From positions 496,001 through 560,000 of the forward strand of contig LJCX01000026.1 of assembly GCA_001298545.1 (NCBI GenBank): 64,000 bases of DNA, written 5' to 3'. Each line of letters opens with the position of its first letter. The stretch's first letter is position 1. The stretch comes from Actinobacteria bacterium OV320. GTDB lineage: Bacteria; Actinomycetota; Actinomycetes; Streptomycetales; Streptomycetaceae. Below are positions 50,212-59,470 of the stretch, one piece after another. Under the pieces are notes generated by a model. That model was not told where the DNA came from and ran no database searches. It saw nothing but the letters and a program-made list of their open reading frames with translations. The position numbers and the translations under genes are program-made.

Positions 50212-50573
50212 ACTGGCTGGTGGTCGTCGTCGGCGGCATGATCGGCGCCCCGCTCCGCTACCTGACCGACCGCGCGGTACAGGCCCGGCGCGACTCGCTC
50301 TTCCCCTGGGGCACCTTCGTCGTCAACATCGGCGGCTGCCTGATCCTCGGCGCGCTGACCGGCGCCACCACCGTCGGTCCCGACCTGCGGTTGTTCCTGG
50401 GGACGGGCTTCTGCGGAGCGCTGACGACGTACTCGACGTTCTCGTACGAGACACTGCGGCTGACCGAGACCGGCGCGGGCCTGTACGCCACCGTCAATGC
50501 CGTCGCGAGCGTGACGCTGGGGCTCGGGGCCGCGTTCGCCGGGTTCGCGACAGGCCGGTGGGCGTGGTCGTAG
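50208..50573 (+). CDS. crcB: CrcB/FluC fluoride channel subunit 2
   Basis: 121 residues, four helices with GGMIGAPLRY, FVVNIGGC and GALTTYSTFS. It lacks the long N-terminus of subunit 1. The GTG overlaps the DUF190 stop. The third gene of the fluoride-resistance unit. Confidence 0.95.
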   Translation: MNWLVVVVGGMIGAPLRYLTDRAVQARRDSLFPWGTFVVNIGGCLILGALTGATTVGPDLRLFLGTGFCGALTTYSTFSYETLRLTETGAGLYATVNAVASVTLGLGAAFAGFATGRWAWS

Positions 50574-50667
50574 GCGGTCCGGCCGGCTCCACGCCTGGTA
50601 GGACTGTGTACGACACCGGAGCGTCTACAACGCTGTCGACCGATTCGTCTCCTCAGAACTGGATTCC

Positions 50668-51504
50668 ATGAGCGCCATCTCCGTCGGCCAAGCCGTCGTC
50701 CTCGGAGCCGTCGAGGGAGTGACCGAGTTCCTCCCCGTCTCCTCCACCGGCCATCTGAAGATCACCGAGGGCCTGATGGGCATCAAGGTCGACGACGACG
50801 CCGTCGTCGGGTTCTCGGCCGTCATCCAGGTCGGGGCGATCGCCGCCGTGCTCGTGTACTTCCGCAAGGACATCGTGCGGATCGTCACGGCCTGGTTCCG
50901 CGGGCTGCGCAGCCGTGAGGAGCGTCACCACCACGACTACAAGTTCGCCTGGTGGGTGATCTGTGCGACGATCCCGATCGTCGTCGTGGGCCTCGCGGCC
51001 AAGCCGCTCATCGAGGGCCCGCTGGCCTCGCTGTGGGTGGTCGCGGGTTCGCTGATCGTCGGCAGTGGCGTGATGTGGGCGGCCGACCAGATGGGCCGCC
51101 ACAAGCGCGGCGAGGACGACACCTCGTTCAAGGACGCGATGCTGGTCGGCAGCTCCCAGATCCTCGCGCTGCTCTTCCCCGGCTTCTCCCGCTCCGGCGC
51201 CACCATGTCCACCGCGCTCATGCTCGACCTGGACCGGGTGGCCGCCACCCGGCTGTCGTTCTTCCTCGGCATCCCCGCCCTGACCGGCGCCGGCATCTAC
51301 GAGCTGAAGGACGCCCTGGGCACGGGCGCCGGCGCGGCGCCGCTGGCCGTCGGCACGGCGGTGTCCTTCGTGGTCGCCTACGCCTCCATCGCCTGGCTGC
51401 TGAAGTTCGTCGCCAAGCACTCCTTCAACGCGTTCGTCATCTACCGGCTCGTCGTCGGCGTGGCCCTGTTCGGGCTGCTGGCCGCCGGGGTCCTCGACAG
51501 CTGA
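50668..51504 (+). CDS. uppP: Undecaprenyl-diphosphatase
   Basis: 278 residues, multi-pass membrane protein. The two family active-site motifs are present: EGVTEFLPVSSTGH near residue 15 and PGFSRSGATMS near 170. It dephosphorylates undecaprenyl pyrophosphate to recycle the carrier lipid of cell-wall synthesis, and overproduction gives bacitracin resistance. Its transcript ends at a T-tailed terminator 65 bases downstream. Confidence 0.96.
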   Translation: MSAISVGQAVVLGAVEGVTEFLPVSSTGHLKITEGLMGIKVDDDAVVGFSAVIQVGAIAAVLVYFRKDIVRIVTAWFRGLRSREERHHHDYKFAWWVICATIPIVVVGLAAKPLIEGPLASLWVVAGSLIVGSGVMWAADQMGRHKRGEDDTSFKDAMLVGSSQILALLFPGFSRSGATMSTALMLDLDRVAATRLSFFLGIPALTGAGIYELKDALGTGAGAAPLAVGTAVSFVVAYASIAWLLKFVAKHSFNAFVIYRLVVGVALFGLLAAGVLDS

Positions 51505-51568
51505 CCGGGCCCGGCCGCCGGCAGGCAGTCGGCAGGCGGCCGGTCGGGGAATCCCCTCGTCATCACCC

Positions 51569-51610
51569 TCAGGGGGCGGGAAGGTGCCTTTCAGGCTCCC
51601 CGCCCCCTGA
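51569..51610 (+). terminator. Rho-independent terminator of uppP
   Basis: 12-bp perfect stem TCAGGGGGCGGG / CCCGCCCCCTGA with an 18-nt loop (inner AAGG/CCTT pairing), followed by ATTTTCT. One of the few T-tailed terminators in the window. Confidence 0.9.
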
Positions 51611-51669
51611 ATTTTCTGTTTCACGGCACGTCTTGACAGCGGTGGCGGCGCACCCGGAGTATCACTCCC

Positions 51670-52401
51670 GTGAACCTGTCAGACAGCCAGACAGGTGGGG
51701 CGGGACCGCGGCGCATCAGCGCGATGGAAGCGGTCCTCACCCACCTCCGCGGCGCCATCGAGCGCGGCCGCTACGCCATCGGTGACAAGCTCCCTTCCGA
51801 GGCCGAGCTCTGCCGCACCCTCGAGGTGTCCCGGCCCGTCCTGCGGGAGGCCCTGCGCGCCCTGCAGACGATGGGCCTGACCGTCGCCAAGACGGGCAAA
51901 GGCACCTTTGTGATCGCGAACACCGTGGAGGACCCCACCTTCGGCGACTACGCGGCCAGCGACCTGCTCGAAGTGCGCCGGCACGTCGAGGTCCCGGTCG
52001 CCGGATACGCGGCGCTGCGCCGGACCCCGGAGAACCTGGACCACCTGGCACATCTGCTCGACCGCATGGAGCGGGAGACGGACACCACCGCGTGGGTCGC
52101 GATGGACACCCTCTTCCACCTGGCCGTCGCCGAGGCCGCCCAGAACCCGGTGTTCCGCCGGGTCATCGAGGAGATCCGGGACGCACTGGCGCGTCAGTCG
52201 GCCTTCCTCAACGAGCTGGGCGGACGGCGCGAGCAGTCCAACCGCGAGCACCGGGCGATCGTCGAGGCGCTGATCGACGGTTCCGAGCCCGACGCGGTGG
52301 AGGCCATGAGCCACCACCTCGACCGCGTCGAGACGACCCTCACCGACATCGTGCGCGCCCCGCGCACGGACACTCCCCTGGAAGGCGGACCCGCGGCGTG
52401 A
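51670..52401 (+). CDS. FadR-type GntR regulator of asparagine catabolism
   Basis: 243 residues from GTG 51670. GntR HTH: AMEAVLTHLRGAIERGRYAIGDKLPSEAELCRTLEVSRPVLREALRALQTMGL. FCD domain with metal-ligand Asp/His positions (DTLFHLAVAEAA, NREHRAIVEAL, MSHHLDRVE). TTGACA at 51633-51638 suggests a promoter very close to the start codon. CTGTCAGACAG and CCTGTC/GACAGG repeats (51675-51695) lie over the start and may be its operator. It overlaps the asparagine permease gene by GTGA, so it probably controls the whole block. Confidence 0.9.
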   Translation: MNLSDSQTGGAGPRRISAMEAVLTHLRGAIERGRYAIGDKLPSEAELCRTLEVSRPVLREALRALQTMGLTVAKTGKGTFVIANTVEDPTFGDYAASDLLEVRRHVEVPVAGYAALRRTPENLDHLAHLLDRMERETDTTAWVAMDTLFHLAVAEAAQNPVFRRVIEEIRDALARQSAFLNELGGRREQSNREHRAIVEALIDGSEPDAVEAMSHHLDRVETTLTDIVRAPRTDTPLEGGPAA

Positions 52402-53837
52402 GCGACCAGCACCTCAAAGACGAGACGCGCCCCTCGACCCGTCACGTCGACGCCGGAGACGAGGGCTACAGCAAGTCGCTGAAGTCCCGCCACGTCAACA
52501 TGATCGCCATCGGCGGCGCCATCGGCACCGGTCTCTTCCTCGGCGCCGGCGGCCGGCTCGCCGACGCCGGCCCCTCCCTCTTCATCGCCTACGCGGTCTG
52601 CGGGATCTTCGCCTTCCTCGTGGTGCGCGCCCTCGGTGAACTCGTGCTGTACCGGCCCTCCTCCGGCGCCTTCGTGTCCTACGCCCGCGAGTTCATGGGC
52701 GAGAAGGGCGCGTACACGGCCGGCTGGATGTACTTCCTGAACTGGGCCACCACCGGCATCGCCGACATCACCGCGGTGGCCACCTACACCCACTACTGGG
52801 GCATGTTCTCCGACATACCCCAGTGGGTGATCGCGCTCATCGCCCTGGCCGTGGTCCTCACCGTGAACCTGATCTCGGTGAAGATCTTCGGCGAACTGGA
52901 GTTCTGGTTCGCCATCGTCAAGGTCAGCGCGCTGGTGATCTTCATGTGTATCGGCATCTTCCTGCTGGTCACCCAGCACCCGGTGGACGGCGCCACCCCC
53001 GGCCCGTCCCTCATCACCGACAACGGCGGCCTGTTCCCCAGCGGCCTGCTGCCCATGCTGCTGATCATCCAGGGCGTCGTCTTCGCCTACGCCTCCGTCG
53101 AACTGGTCGGCGTCGCCGCCGGTGAGACCGAGAACCCCGAGAAGATCATGCCGAAGGCGATCAACTCGATCATGTGGCGTGTGGGTCTGTTCTACGTCGG
53201 CTCGGTGGTCCTGCTGTCGATGCTGCTGCCGTGGAACAAGTACACGTCCGGCGAGAGCCCCTTCGTGACGGTCCTCTCCAACATCGGCATCCCCGCGGCG
53301 GGCGGCGTGATGAACCTCGTCGTCCTCACCGCGGCCATGTCCTCGCTCAACTCCGGCCTGTACTCCACCGGCCGCATCCTGCGCTCCATGGCGATGTCCG
53401 GCTCCGCGCCGAAGTTCACCGGTGTGATGAGCCGCAGCCAGGTCCCGTACGGCGGCATCCTGCTCACCAGCGGTATCTGTGTGCTGGGCGTCGGCCTCAA
53501 CTTCGTGGTCCCGGCGGACGCCTTCGAGATCGTGCTGAACTTCGCGGCGATCGGCATCCTCTCCACCTGGGGCATGATCATGATCTGTCACCTGCTCTTC
53601 TGGCAGAAGACCCAGAAGGGCGAACTGACCCGGCCCGACTACCGGCTGCCGGGCTCCCCCTGGACCGAACTCGTGACCCTGTTCTTCCTCGCCTCGGTCC
53701 TGGTCCTCATGTACGCCGACGGCGGCGCCGGACGCACCACCGTGCTGTGCCTGCCGCTGATCGTCGCCGCGCTCGTCGTCGGGTGGTACGCCATCCGCCG
53801 CAACCTCGCGCGCACCTCAGCCAAGGCCGACGCGTGA
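52398..53837 (+). CDS. ansP: L-asparagine permease (amino acid/APC superfamily)
   Basis: 479 residues, twelve transmembrane helices. The N-terminal substrate motif MIAIGGAIGTGLFLGAGG and the helix 3 segment RPSSGAFVSYAREF are typical of the AAT family, and overall it is AnsP-like. GTG start overlaps the regulator's stop. The next gene is an asparaginase, which supports asparagine as the substrate. Confidence 0.9.
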   Translation: MSDQHLKDETRPSTRHVDAGDEGYSKSLKSRHVNMIAIGGAIGTGLFLGAGGRLADAGPSLFIAYAVCGIFAFLVVRALGELVLYRPSSGAFVSYAREFMGEKGAYTAGWMYFLNWATTGIADITAVATYTHYWGMFSDIPQWVIALIALAVVLTVNLISVKIFGELEFWFAIVKVSALVIFMCIGIFLLVTQHPVDGATPGPSLITDNGGLFPSGLLPMLLIIQGVVFAYASVELVGVAAGETENPEKIMPKAINSIMWRVGLFYVGSVVLLSMLLPWNKYTSGESPFVTVLSNIGIPAAGGVMNLVVLTAAMSSLNSGLYSTGRILRSMAMSGSAPKFTGVMSRSQVPYGGILLTSGICVLGVGLNFVVPADAFEIVLNFAAIGILSTWGMIMICHLLFWQKTQKGELTRPDYRLPGSPWTELVTLFFLASVLVLMYADGGAGRTTVLCLPLIVAALVVGWYAIRRNLARTSAKADA

Positions 53838-54898
53838 CCCCGGCGCCGGCCGCCGACCACCCACCAGTGATGCAGGCAGTGATGTACAGCATGTCCCTCG
53901 CCGACGCCCCCGCGATCCGCGTACCCCTCCACACCCCCGTCGCCCACCTCGTCCGCGGCGGGGTGACCGAGGGCGTCCACTACGGCTCCGTCGTCGTCCT
54001 CGGCGCGGGCGGCGAGATCGAGCTCCAGCTCGGCGACGTCGAGGCCGCCTTCTACCCGCGCTCGGCGCTCAAGCCCGTCCAGGCCGTCGCCATGGTCCGG
54101 GCCGGGCTGCCGCTCGACGGCGAGCTGCTCTCGCTCGCCGCCGCCAGCCACTCCGGCGAGGAACGCCACCTCGCCGGGACCCGGCGGATCCTCGAGCTGG
54201 CGGGCGTCTCGGAGGACGACCTGCGCAACGTCACCGACCTGCCGTACGACCCGGCGGTCCGCGACGGGTGGATACGGGAGGGCCGCGCGCCCTCCCGACT
54301 GGCCCAGAACTGCTCCGGCAAGCACGCGGCCATGCTGTACACCTGCAGGCTCAACGGCTGGTCCCTGGACGACTACCTCGACCCGAAGCACCCGCTCCAG
54401 CAGGCGATCGCCGAGATCGTCGAGGACCTCACCGGACAGCGGATCGCACGGGTCACCGTCGATGGCTGCGGTGCCCCCCTGTTCTCGGTCTCCCTGCACG
54501 GCCTCGCCCGGGCCGCCGCCCGCGTCACCGCCTCCGCGCCCGGCACCCCCGAGGCGCGGGTGGCCGACGCGATGCGCGAGCACGCCGAGATGGCGTCCGG
54601 CTCCGGCCGGGACGTCGCCGCGCTGATGCGGGCCGTCCCCGGCCTGCTGGCGAAGGACGGCTTCGAGGGCGTCGAGGTCGCCGCGCTCCCGGACGGCCGG
54701 GCCGTCGCCGTCAAGATCTCCGACGGCGCGAACCGCGCCCGCGTCCCGGTCACCGCGGCCGCCCTCGTCCGCGCCGGTGTGGACCCCGCCCTGCTCACCG
54801 AGTTCGCGGGCGAAGCCCTCCTCGGCGGCGGCGAACCGGTCGGCTGCGTCCGCCCGGTCCGCGCGCTGGACCCGGTCACCGTGCGCGCCTGCGCCTGA
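53834..54898 (+). CDS. L-asparaginase II (Rhizobium-type family)
   Basis: 354 residues, GTGA overlap with ansP. Motifs VPLHTPVAHLVRGGVTEG, FYPRSALKPVQA, SHSGEERH, NCSGKHAAML and TVDGCGAPLF define the asparaginase II family (Pfam PF06089), unrelated to the E. coli AnsA/AnsB enzymes. It hydrolyses asparagine to aspartate and ammonia in the cytoplasm. The aspartate can go to the aspartase downstream. Confidence 0.93.
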   Translation: MTPAPAADHPPVMQAVMYSMSLADAPAIRVPLHTPVAHLVRGGVTEGVHYGSVVVLGAGGEIELQLGDVEAAFYPRSALKPVQAVAMVRAGLPLDGELLSLAAASHSGEERHLAGTRRILELAGVSEDDLRNVTDLPYDPAVRDGWIREGRAPSRLAQNCSGKHAAMLYTCRLNGWSLDDYLDPKHPLQQAIAEIVEDLTGQRIARVTVDGCGAPLFSVSLHGLARAAARVTASAPGTPEARVADAMREHAEMASGSGRDVAALMRAVPGLLAKDGFEGVEVAALPDGRAVAVKISDGANRARVPVTAAALVRAGVDPALLTEFAGEALLGGGEPVGCVRPVRALDPVTVRACA

Positions 54899-55483
54899 CG
54901 GACACGGACGACCGATGCGACCGCGCCCAGCCACTCCGGGCCCCCGACCGCCCGCCGGGGCCACGTACGGCACCGCCGCACCCGGCGAGCCCGTGGTGCA
55001 CCGGTCCGCCCGGCCGCCCGGTGGCCGGTGGGCGTGGCCGTCGCCCACGACACCCCGCGGGCGGACGCCGTACCACCCCGCCCGGCCGACGCCGGGTCGC
55101 CGGGCGTGCGTCGGCCGGCGCGGCGTCCGCTCACGGACCGGCCCGGCGCCTCGGCCGGATGCCCGGTGGTCACCCACCGGCGTTCGACCCCGCCGACCCG
55201 TACGACCGCCGCCATCGCCGTCCCCGGCGCCGCGCCGACCGGCCGGTGACCGACAAGCCGGTGACCGCCGGGCAGTCGGTCGCTGGTACGCCGTGCGCCG
55301 TGCACCGGCCCGCCGTGTGTCTGTGCGCGGCGGCCGACCCTGAACCACCGGTCCGGTCACCGCCGGGCGGGTGCATCGACCGGCTCGGGCGGGCGTCACC
55401 CCGTACCGCCCGAGCCGGCCGCCCTCCCACCGGACGACACCCGCTCCACCCGACCCTCACCCTCGGAAAGAGGCCGCACCCTC
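54899..55483. other. 585-bp gap before aspA
   Basis: Very GC-rich, all frames open but with shadow composition. GCCGGTGACCG occurs at 55242-55252 and 55258-55268. No clear promoter or hairpin was found; aspA may be read through from the asparaginase gene or have its own promoter here. GGAAAGAGG at 55464-55472 is the ribosome site of aspA. Confidence 0.45.
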
Positions 55484-56896
55484 ATGACCGCCGCCGTCAC
55501 CCGCAGCGAACACGACCTGCTCGGAGACCGGGACGTCCCGGCCGACGCGTACTGGGGCGTCCACACCCTGCGCGCCACGGAGAACTTCCCCATCACCGGG
55601 ACGCCGATCTCCGCCTACCCGCACCTCATCGACGCCCTCGCCGCCGTGAAGGAGGCCGCCGCCCTCGCCAACGAGGAGCTCGGCCTGCTCGCGCCGGACA
55701 AGGCGGCCGCCATCGTCGCCGCCTGCCGTGAGATCCGCGCGGGGAAGCTGCACGAGCAGTTCGTCGTCGACGTCGTCCAGGGCGGCGCGGGCACCTCGAC
55801 CAACATGAACGCCAACGAGGTCGTCGCCAACCGCGCGCTGGAACTGCTCGGCCGTGCGAAGGGCGAGTACCGGTACCTGCACCCCAACGAGGACGTCAAC
55901 CTCGGCCAGTCGACGAACGACGTCTACCCCACCGCGGTCAAGGTCGCGACCGTCTTCGCCGTGCGCGGCCTGCTCAAGGCCATGGCCGTCCTCCAGGACG
56001 CCTTCGCCCGCAAGGCCGTCGAGTTCCGCGACGTGCTCAAGATGGGCCGTACACAGTTGCAGGACGCGGTCCCGATGACGCTCGGTCAAGAGTTCTCGGC
56101 CTATGCCGTCATGATCGACGAGGACCGCAACCGTCTTGACGAGGCCGTCCAGTTGATCCATGAGATCAACCTGGGTGCCACGGCCATCGGCACCGGACTC
56201 AACGCTCCCGCCGGATACGCCGAGGCCGCCCGCCGCCACCTCGCCGCGATCACCGGGCTGCCGCTGGTCACCGCGGCCAACCTGGTCGAAGCCACCCAGG
56301 ACTGCGGCGCGTTCGTCCAGATGTCCGGCGTGCTCAAGCGCGTCGCGGTCAAGCTCTCCAAGAGCTGCAACGATCTGCGGCTGCTGTCCTCCGGGCCGCG
56401 TGCGGGCCTCGGCGAGATCAACCTGCCGCCCGTGCAGGCCGGTTCGTCCATCATGCCGGGCAAGGTCAACCCGGTGATCCCCGAGGTCGTCAACCAGGTC
56501 GCCTTCGAGGTGATCGGCAACGACGTCACCATCACCATGGCCGCCGAGGCCGGACAGCTCCAGCTCAACGCCTTCGAGCCGATCATCCTGCACTCCCTGT
56601 CGGAGTCCATCACCCACCTGCGCGCCGCCTGCCTCACCCTCGCCGAGCGCTGCGTGGACGGCATCACCGCCAACACCGAGGTGCTGCGGGCGAGCGTCGA
56701 GAACTCCATCGGCCTGGTCACCGCCCTCAACCCGCACATCGGGTACACGGCGGCCACCGACATCGCCAAGGAGGCCCTCGTCACCGGCCGTGGGGTCGCC
56801 GAACTCGTCCTGGAGAAGGGTCTGCTGCCCGCCGAGCGGCTCGCCGACCTGCTGCGCCCCGAGGTCCTGGCGGGCAGCGGAGCCCCCCTCGTCTGA
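55484..56896 (+). CDS. aspA: Aspartate ammonia-lyase (aspartase)
   Basis: 470 residues. Fumarase/aspartase superfamily motifs: GGAGTSTNMNANEV, NEDVNLGQSTNDVYPTA and the signature loop GSSIMPGKVNPVIPE carrying the catalytic Ser. It converts aspartate to fumarate and ammonia. Together with permease and asparaginase it completes conversion of asparagine to a TCA intermediate. The stop lies inside the first unit of a 14-bp tandem repeat. Confidence 0.95.
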   Translation: MTAAVTRSEHDLLGDRDVPADAYWGVHTLRATENFPITGTPISAYPHLIDALAAVKEAAALANEELGLLAPDKAAAIVAACREIRAGKLHEQFVVDVVQGGAGTSTNMNANEVVANRALELLGRAKGEYRYLHPNEDVNLGQSTNDVYPTAVKVATVFAVRGLLKAMAVLQDAFARKAVEFRDVLKMGRTQLQDAVPMTLGQEFSAYAVMIDEDRNRLDEAVQLIHEINLGATAIGTGLNAPAGYAEAARRHLAAITGLPLVTAANLVEATQDCGAFVQMSGVLKRVAVKLSKSCNDLRLLSSGPRAGLGEINLPPVQAGSSIMPGKVNPVIPEVVNQVAFEVIGNDVTITMAAEAGQLQLNAFEPIILHSLSESITHLRAACLTLAERCVDGITANTEVLRASVENSIGLVTALNPHIGYTAATDIAKEALVTGRGVAELVLEKGLLPAERLADLLRPEVLAGSGAPLV

Positions 56897-56943
56897 CCCC
56901 CCTCGTCCGACAGCCGTCGTCCGACAGCCCTCGTTCGACACCC
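56888..56943 (+). repeat. Four 14-bp tandem units spanning the aspA stop
   Basis: CTCGTCTGACCCCC-like (includes the TGA stop), then CTCGTCCGACAGCC (56902), GTCGTCCGACAGCC (56916) and CTCGTTCGACACCC (56930). Probably expansion of the 3' end of the gene by slippage. Confidence 0.8.
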
Positions 56944-56992
56944 GTCACCCGCGACGACGCGCCGGGACCGGCACGGAGGCACAATAGTGATC

Positions 56993-57922
56993 ATGACAAC
57001 GACGCCGTCCCGTGGCTTCCAGCCGGTCCTGGACCGCATCGCCGAGGAGATGGAACGCACCCCCGGCCGGGGCCGTCCCGCCGACTACATCCCGGCGCTC
57101 GCGGCCTGCGACCCGCGCCGCTTCGGCATGGCCGTCGCGGAGCCGGACGGCACGGTGTACGGCGTGGGGGACTGGCGGGAGCCGTTCTCCACGCAGTCCC
57201 TCACCAAGGTCTTCACCCTCGCCCTGGACCTGGCCCGCGAGGGCGACGAACTCTGGGAGCACGTGGGCCGCGAACCCTCGGGCAACCCCTTCAACTCCCT
57301 GATCCAGCTGGAATACGAGAACGGCATCCCGCGCAATCCCTTCATCAACGCGGGCGCGCTGGTCGTCACCGATCGGCTCCAGACCCGTACGGGGGACGCG
57401 GCGGGCGAACTCCTCGGCTTCCTGCGTGCGGAGAGCGGCAATCCCACGCTCGGCTTCGACGAGGAGGTGGCCGCCTCCGAGGCCGCGCACGGCGACCGCA
57501 ACGCCGCCCTCGCCCACTTCATGGCGTCCTACGGCAACATCGACAACCCGGTACCGGTCCTCCTCGACCAGTACTTCCGGCAGTGCTCCCTCACCGCCTC
57601 CTGTGCCGACCTCGCCCTGGCCACCGGCTTCCTCGCCCGGCACGGCGTCCGCGCCGACGGCACCCGGCTCCTCACCGGCAGCCAGGCCAAGCAGGTCAAC
57701 GCCGTGATGCTGACCTGCGGCACCTACGACGCGGCCGGCGAATTCGCCTACCGGGTCGGCCTGCCCGGCAAGAGCGGCGTGGGCGGCGGCATCATCGCCG
57801 TCGTACCGGGCCGCTGCACGCTGTGCGTGTGGAGCCCGGGTCTCGACGAACGGGGCAACTCGGTGGCGGGAGTGGCCGCCCTGGACCGGTTCACGACCCT
57901 GACCGGGGTGTCGGTGTTCTGA
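56993..57922 (+). CDS. glsA: Glutaminase
   Basis: 309 residues. Serine-dependent glutaminase fold: STQSLTKVF with the Ser69-x-x-Lys72 active pair, NPFINAGALVV, and YGNIDNPVPVLLDQYF. It converts glutamine to glutamate and ammonia. ATG 56993 is preferred to GTG 56987, because CAATAG-like sequence about 10 bases upstream looks like a -10, giving a nearly leaderless mRNA. It follows the asparagine block and extends it to amide-nitrogen release in general. Confidence 0.95.
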   Translation: MTTTPSRGFQPVLDRIAEEMERTPGRGRPADYIPALAACDPRRFGMAVAEPDGTVYGVGDWREPFSTQSLTKVFTLALDLAREGDELWEHVGREPSGNPFNSLIQLEYENGIPRNPFINAGALVVTDRLQTRTGDAAGELLGFLRAESGNPTLGFDEEVAASEAAHGDRNAALAHFMASYGNIDNPVPVLLDQYFRQCSLTASCADLALATGFLARHGVRADGTRLLTGSQAKQVNAVMLTCGTYDAAGEFAYRVGLPGKSGVGGGIIAVVPGRCTLCVWSPGLDERGNSVAGVAALDRFTTLTGVSVF

Positions 57923-58063
57923 GCCCGCGGTTCGGACGGCGGGAGGTCCTGGCCCGCGGCGCTCGTCGCCGCCGCGCCCGGCTCACACGTCGGTCACGCG
58001 CAGGCCGTCGCCAGGCAGGCGCGATGTCGCTCTGCGGTCACCCGGGGCGGACACCATGACAGC

Positions 58064-59470
58064 GTGCTGACCAAGGCTTTTCCCATCGATCCACGGCGTT
58101 GCCAGGTTCTGGGCCTGGCCGGGACCGCCTCTCTCGCGCTCGGCGGCGAGACGGCCGGCGCGCTGCCCGCCCGGGAGCTCCTGGCCCCGTCCTCGGTGCA
58201 CGCCGTGCTCGGCCTGGTCGGTGTGTACTTCGGGCTGGTGCTGCTGACCGCGGCCTGGATCCTGCTGGGCACGCTGGTGCGCGGCGCGGATCCGCCGACC
58301 CCCCGCGCCCTCGTCCTGGTCCTCGTGGTCTGGGCGGCGCCGCTGCTGATCGCGCCGCCGCTGTTCAGCCGGGACGTGTACAGCTATCTCGCGCAGGGCG
58401 CCATGGTGGACGCGCACCTCGACGTGTACGCGCACGGTCCGGCCCGGCTCGGCGGTCCGCTCGCCGACGAGGTCGCCCCGCTGTGGCGGAACACCGGAGC
58501 CCCGTACGGCCCGGTCTTCCTCGCCGTCGCCGCCGCGCTGTCCGGACTGACCCGGGGCGCCCTGTCCGCCGGGCTTCTCGGCATGCGGTGCGTGGCGCTG
58601 GCGGGGGTGGCGCTGATGACGGCCGCCCTGCCCCGGCTCGCCCGGCACAGCGGAGCGGACCCGGCCGCCGCGCTCTGGCTCGGCGCGCTGAATCCGCTGG
58701 TCCTGCTGCATCTGGTGGCCGGCGCCCACAACGACGCGATCATGCTGGGCCTGCTCGGTGCCGGGCTGGTGGCCGCGCTCGGCCGGCGCCCGGTGCTCGG
58801 GGCCGTCCTGGTCACCTTGGCGGCCCTGGTCAAGGCGCCCGCCGCGCTGGGTCTCGTCGCGATAGTGGCCCTGTCGCCGCGGGCGGGCCGGCGCCCGGTC
58901 CTGACCGTGCTGGGCACGGGGGCCGCGGCCGCCGCCACCACGGTCGTGGCGACCGCCGTCGCGGGCACCGGCTACGGCTGGACAGCCGCCCTGGACACAC
59001 CCGTCTCCGCGCACAACTGGGCGCTCACCAGCCTGCTGGGCCGGGCCACCCGTGCTCTCCTGGAGGGCCTGGGCAGCGACCTCGCGCCCTGGGCGGTGCC
59101 CGTCTGGCACGCCCTGGGCCTCGCGGTCACGGCCGTCGCCCTCGGCGTCATCTGGTGGCGGCTGCGTCGGCGCCCGGTGTACGCGCTCGGCCTCAGTCTC
59201 GCCACGGTGGCCGCGCTCGGCCCGGCGATCCGCCCCTGGTACGCGCTGTGGGGTCTGTTCCTCATCGCCGCCGCGGCCCCGGACACCCTGATACGCCGAC
59301 GGACGGCGGCCGTGGCGGGCGCCCTCGCCCTCGCGGTCCTGCCCGACGGGGGCCCCGCCGACACGGGTCGCCTGGTGCTGGCCGTGTGCGGCGGCGCGCT
59401 CGCCGTGGTCGTCCTGTGGCAGGCCCACCTCGCGGCACAGGCGCCGACCGCCCTGGGACGTACGGCGTGA
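58064..59470 (+). CDS. GT-C polyprenol-phosphate-dependent mannosyltransferase (MptB-like)
   Basis: 468 residues, about twelve hydrophobic helices. The first periplasmic loop carries RDVYSYLAQG, the DxY-type motif of GT-C enzymes with the catalytic Asp, and GAPYGPVFL follows. Family members transfer mannose from polyprenol-phosphate in lipomannan-like glycan synthesis. GTG start. The stop overlaps the next glycosyltransferase by GTGA, so they work in one unit. Confidence 0.85.
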   Translation: MLTKAFPIDPRRCQVLGLAGTASLALGGETAGALPARELLAPSSVHAVLGLVGVYFGLVLLTAAWILLGTLVRGADPPTPRALVLVLVVWAAPLLIAPPLFSRDVYSYLAQGAMVDAHLDVYAHGPARLGGPLADEVAPLWRNTGAPYGPVFLAVAAALSGLTRGALSAGLLGMRCVALAGVALMTAALPRLARHSGADPAAALWLGALNPLVLLHLVAGAHNDAIMLGLLGAGLVAALGRRPVLGAVLVTLAALVKAPAALGLVAIVALSPRAGRRPVLTVLGTGAAAAATTVVATAVAGTGYGWTAALDTPVSAHNWALTSLLGRATRALLEGLGSDLAPWAVPVWHALGLAVTAVALGVIWWRLRRRPVYALGLSLATVAALGPAIRPWYALWGLFLIAAAAPDTLIRRRTAAVAGALALAVLPDGGPADTGRLVLAVCGGALAVVVLWQAHLAAQAPTALGRTA

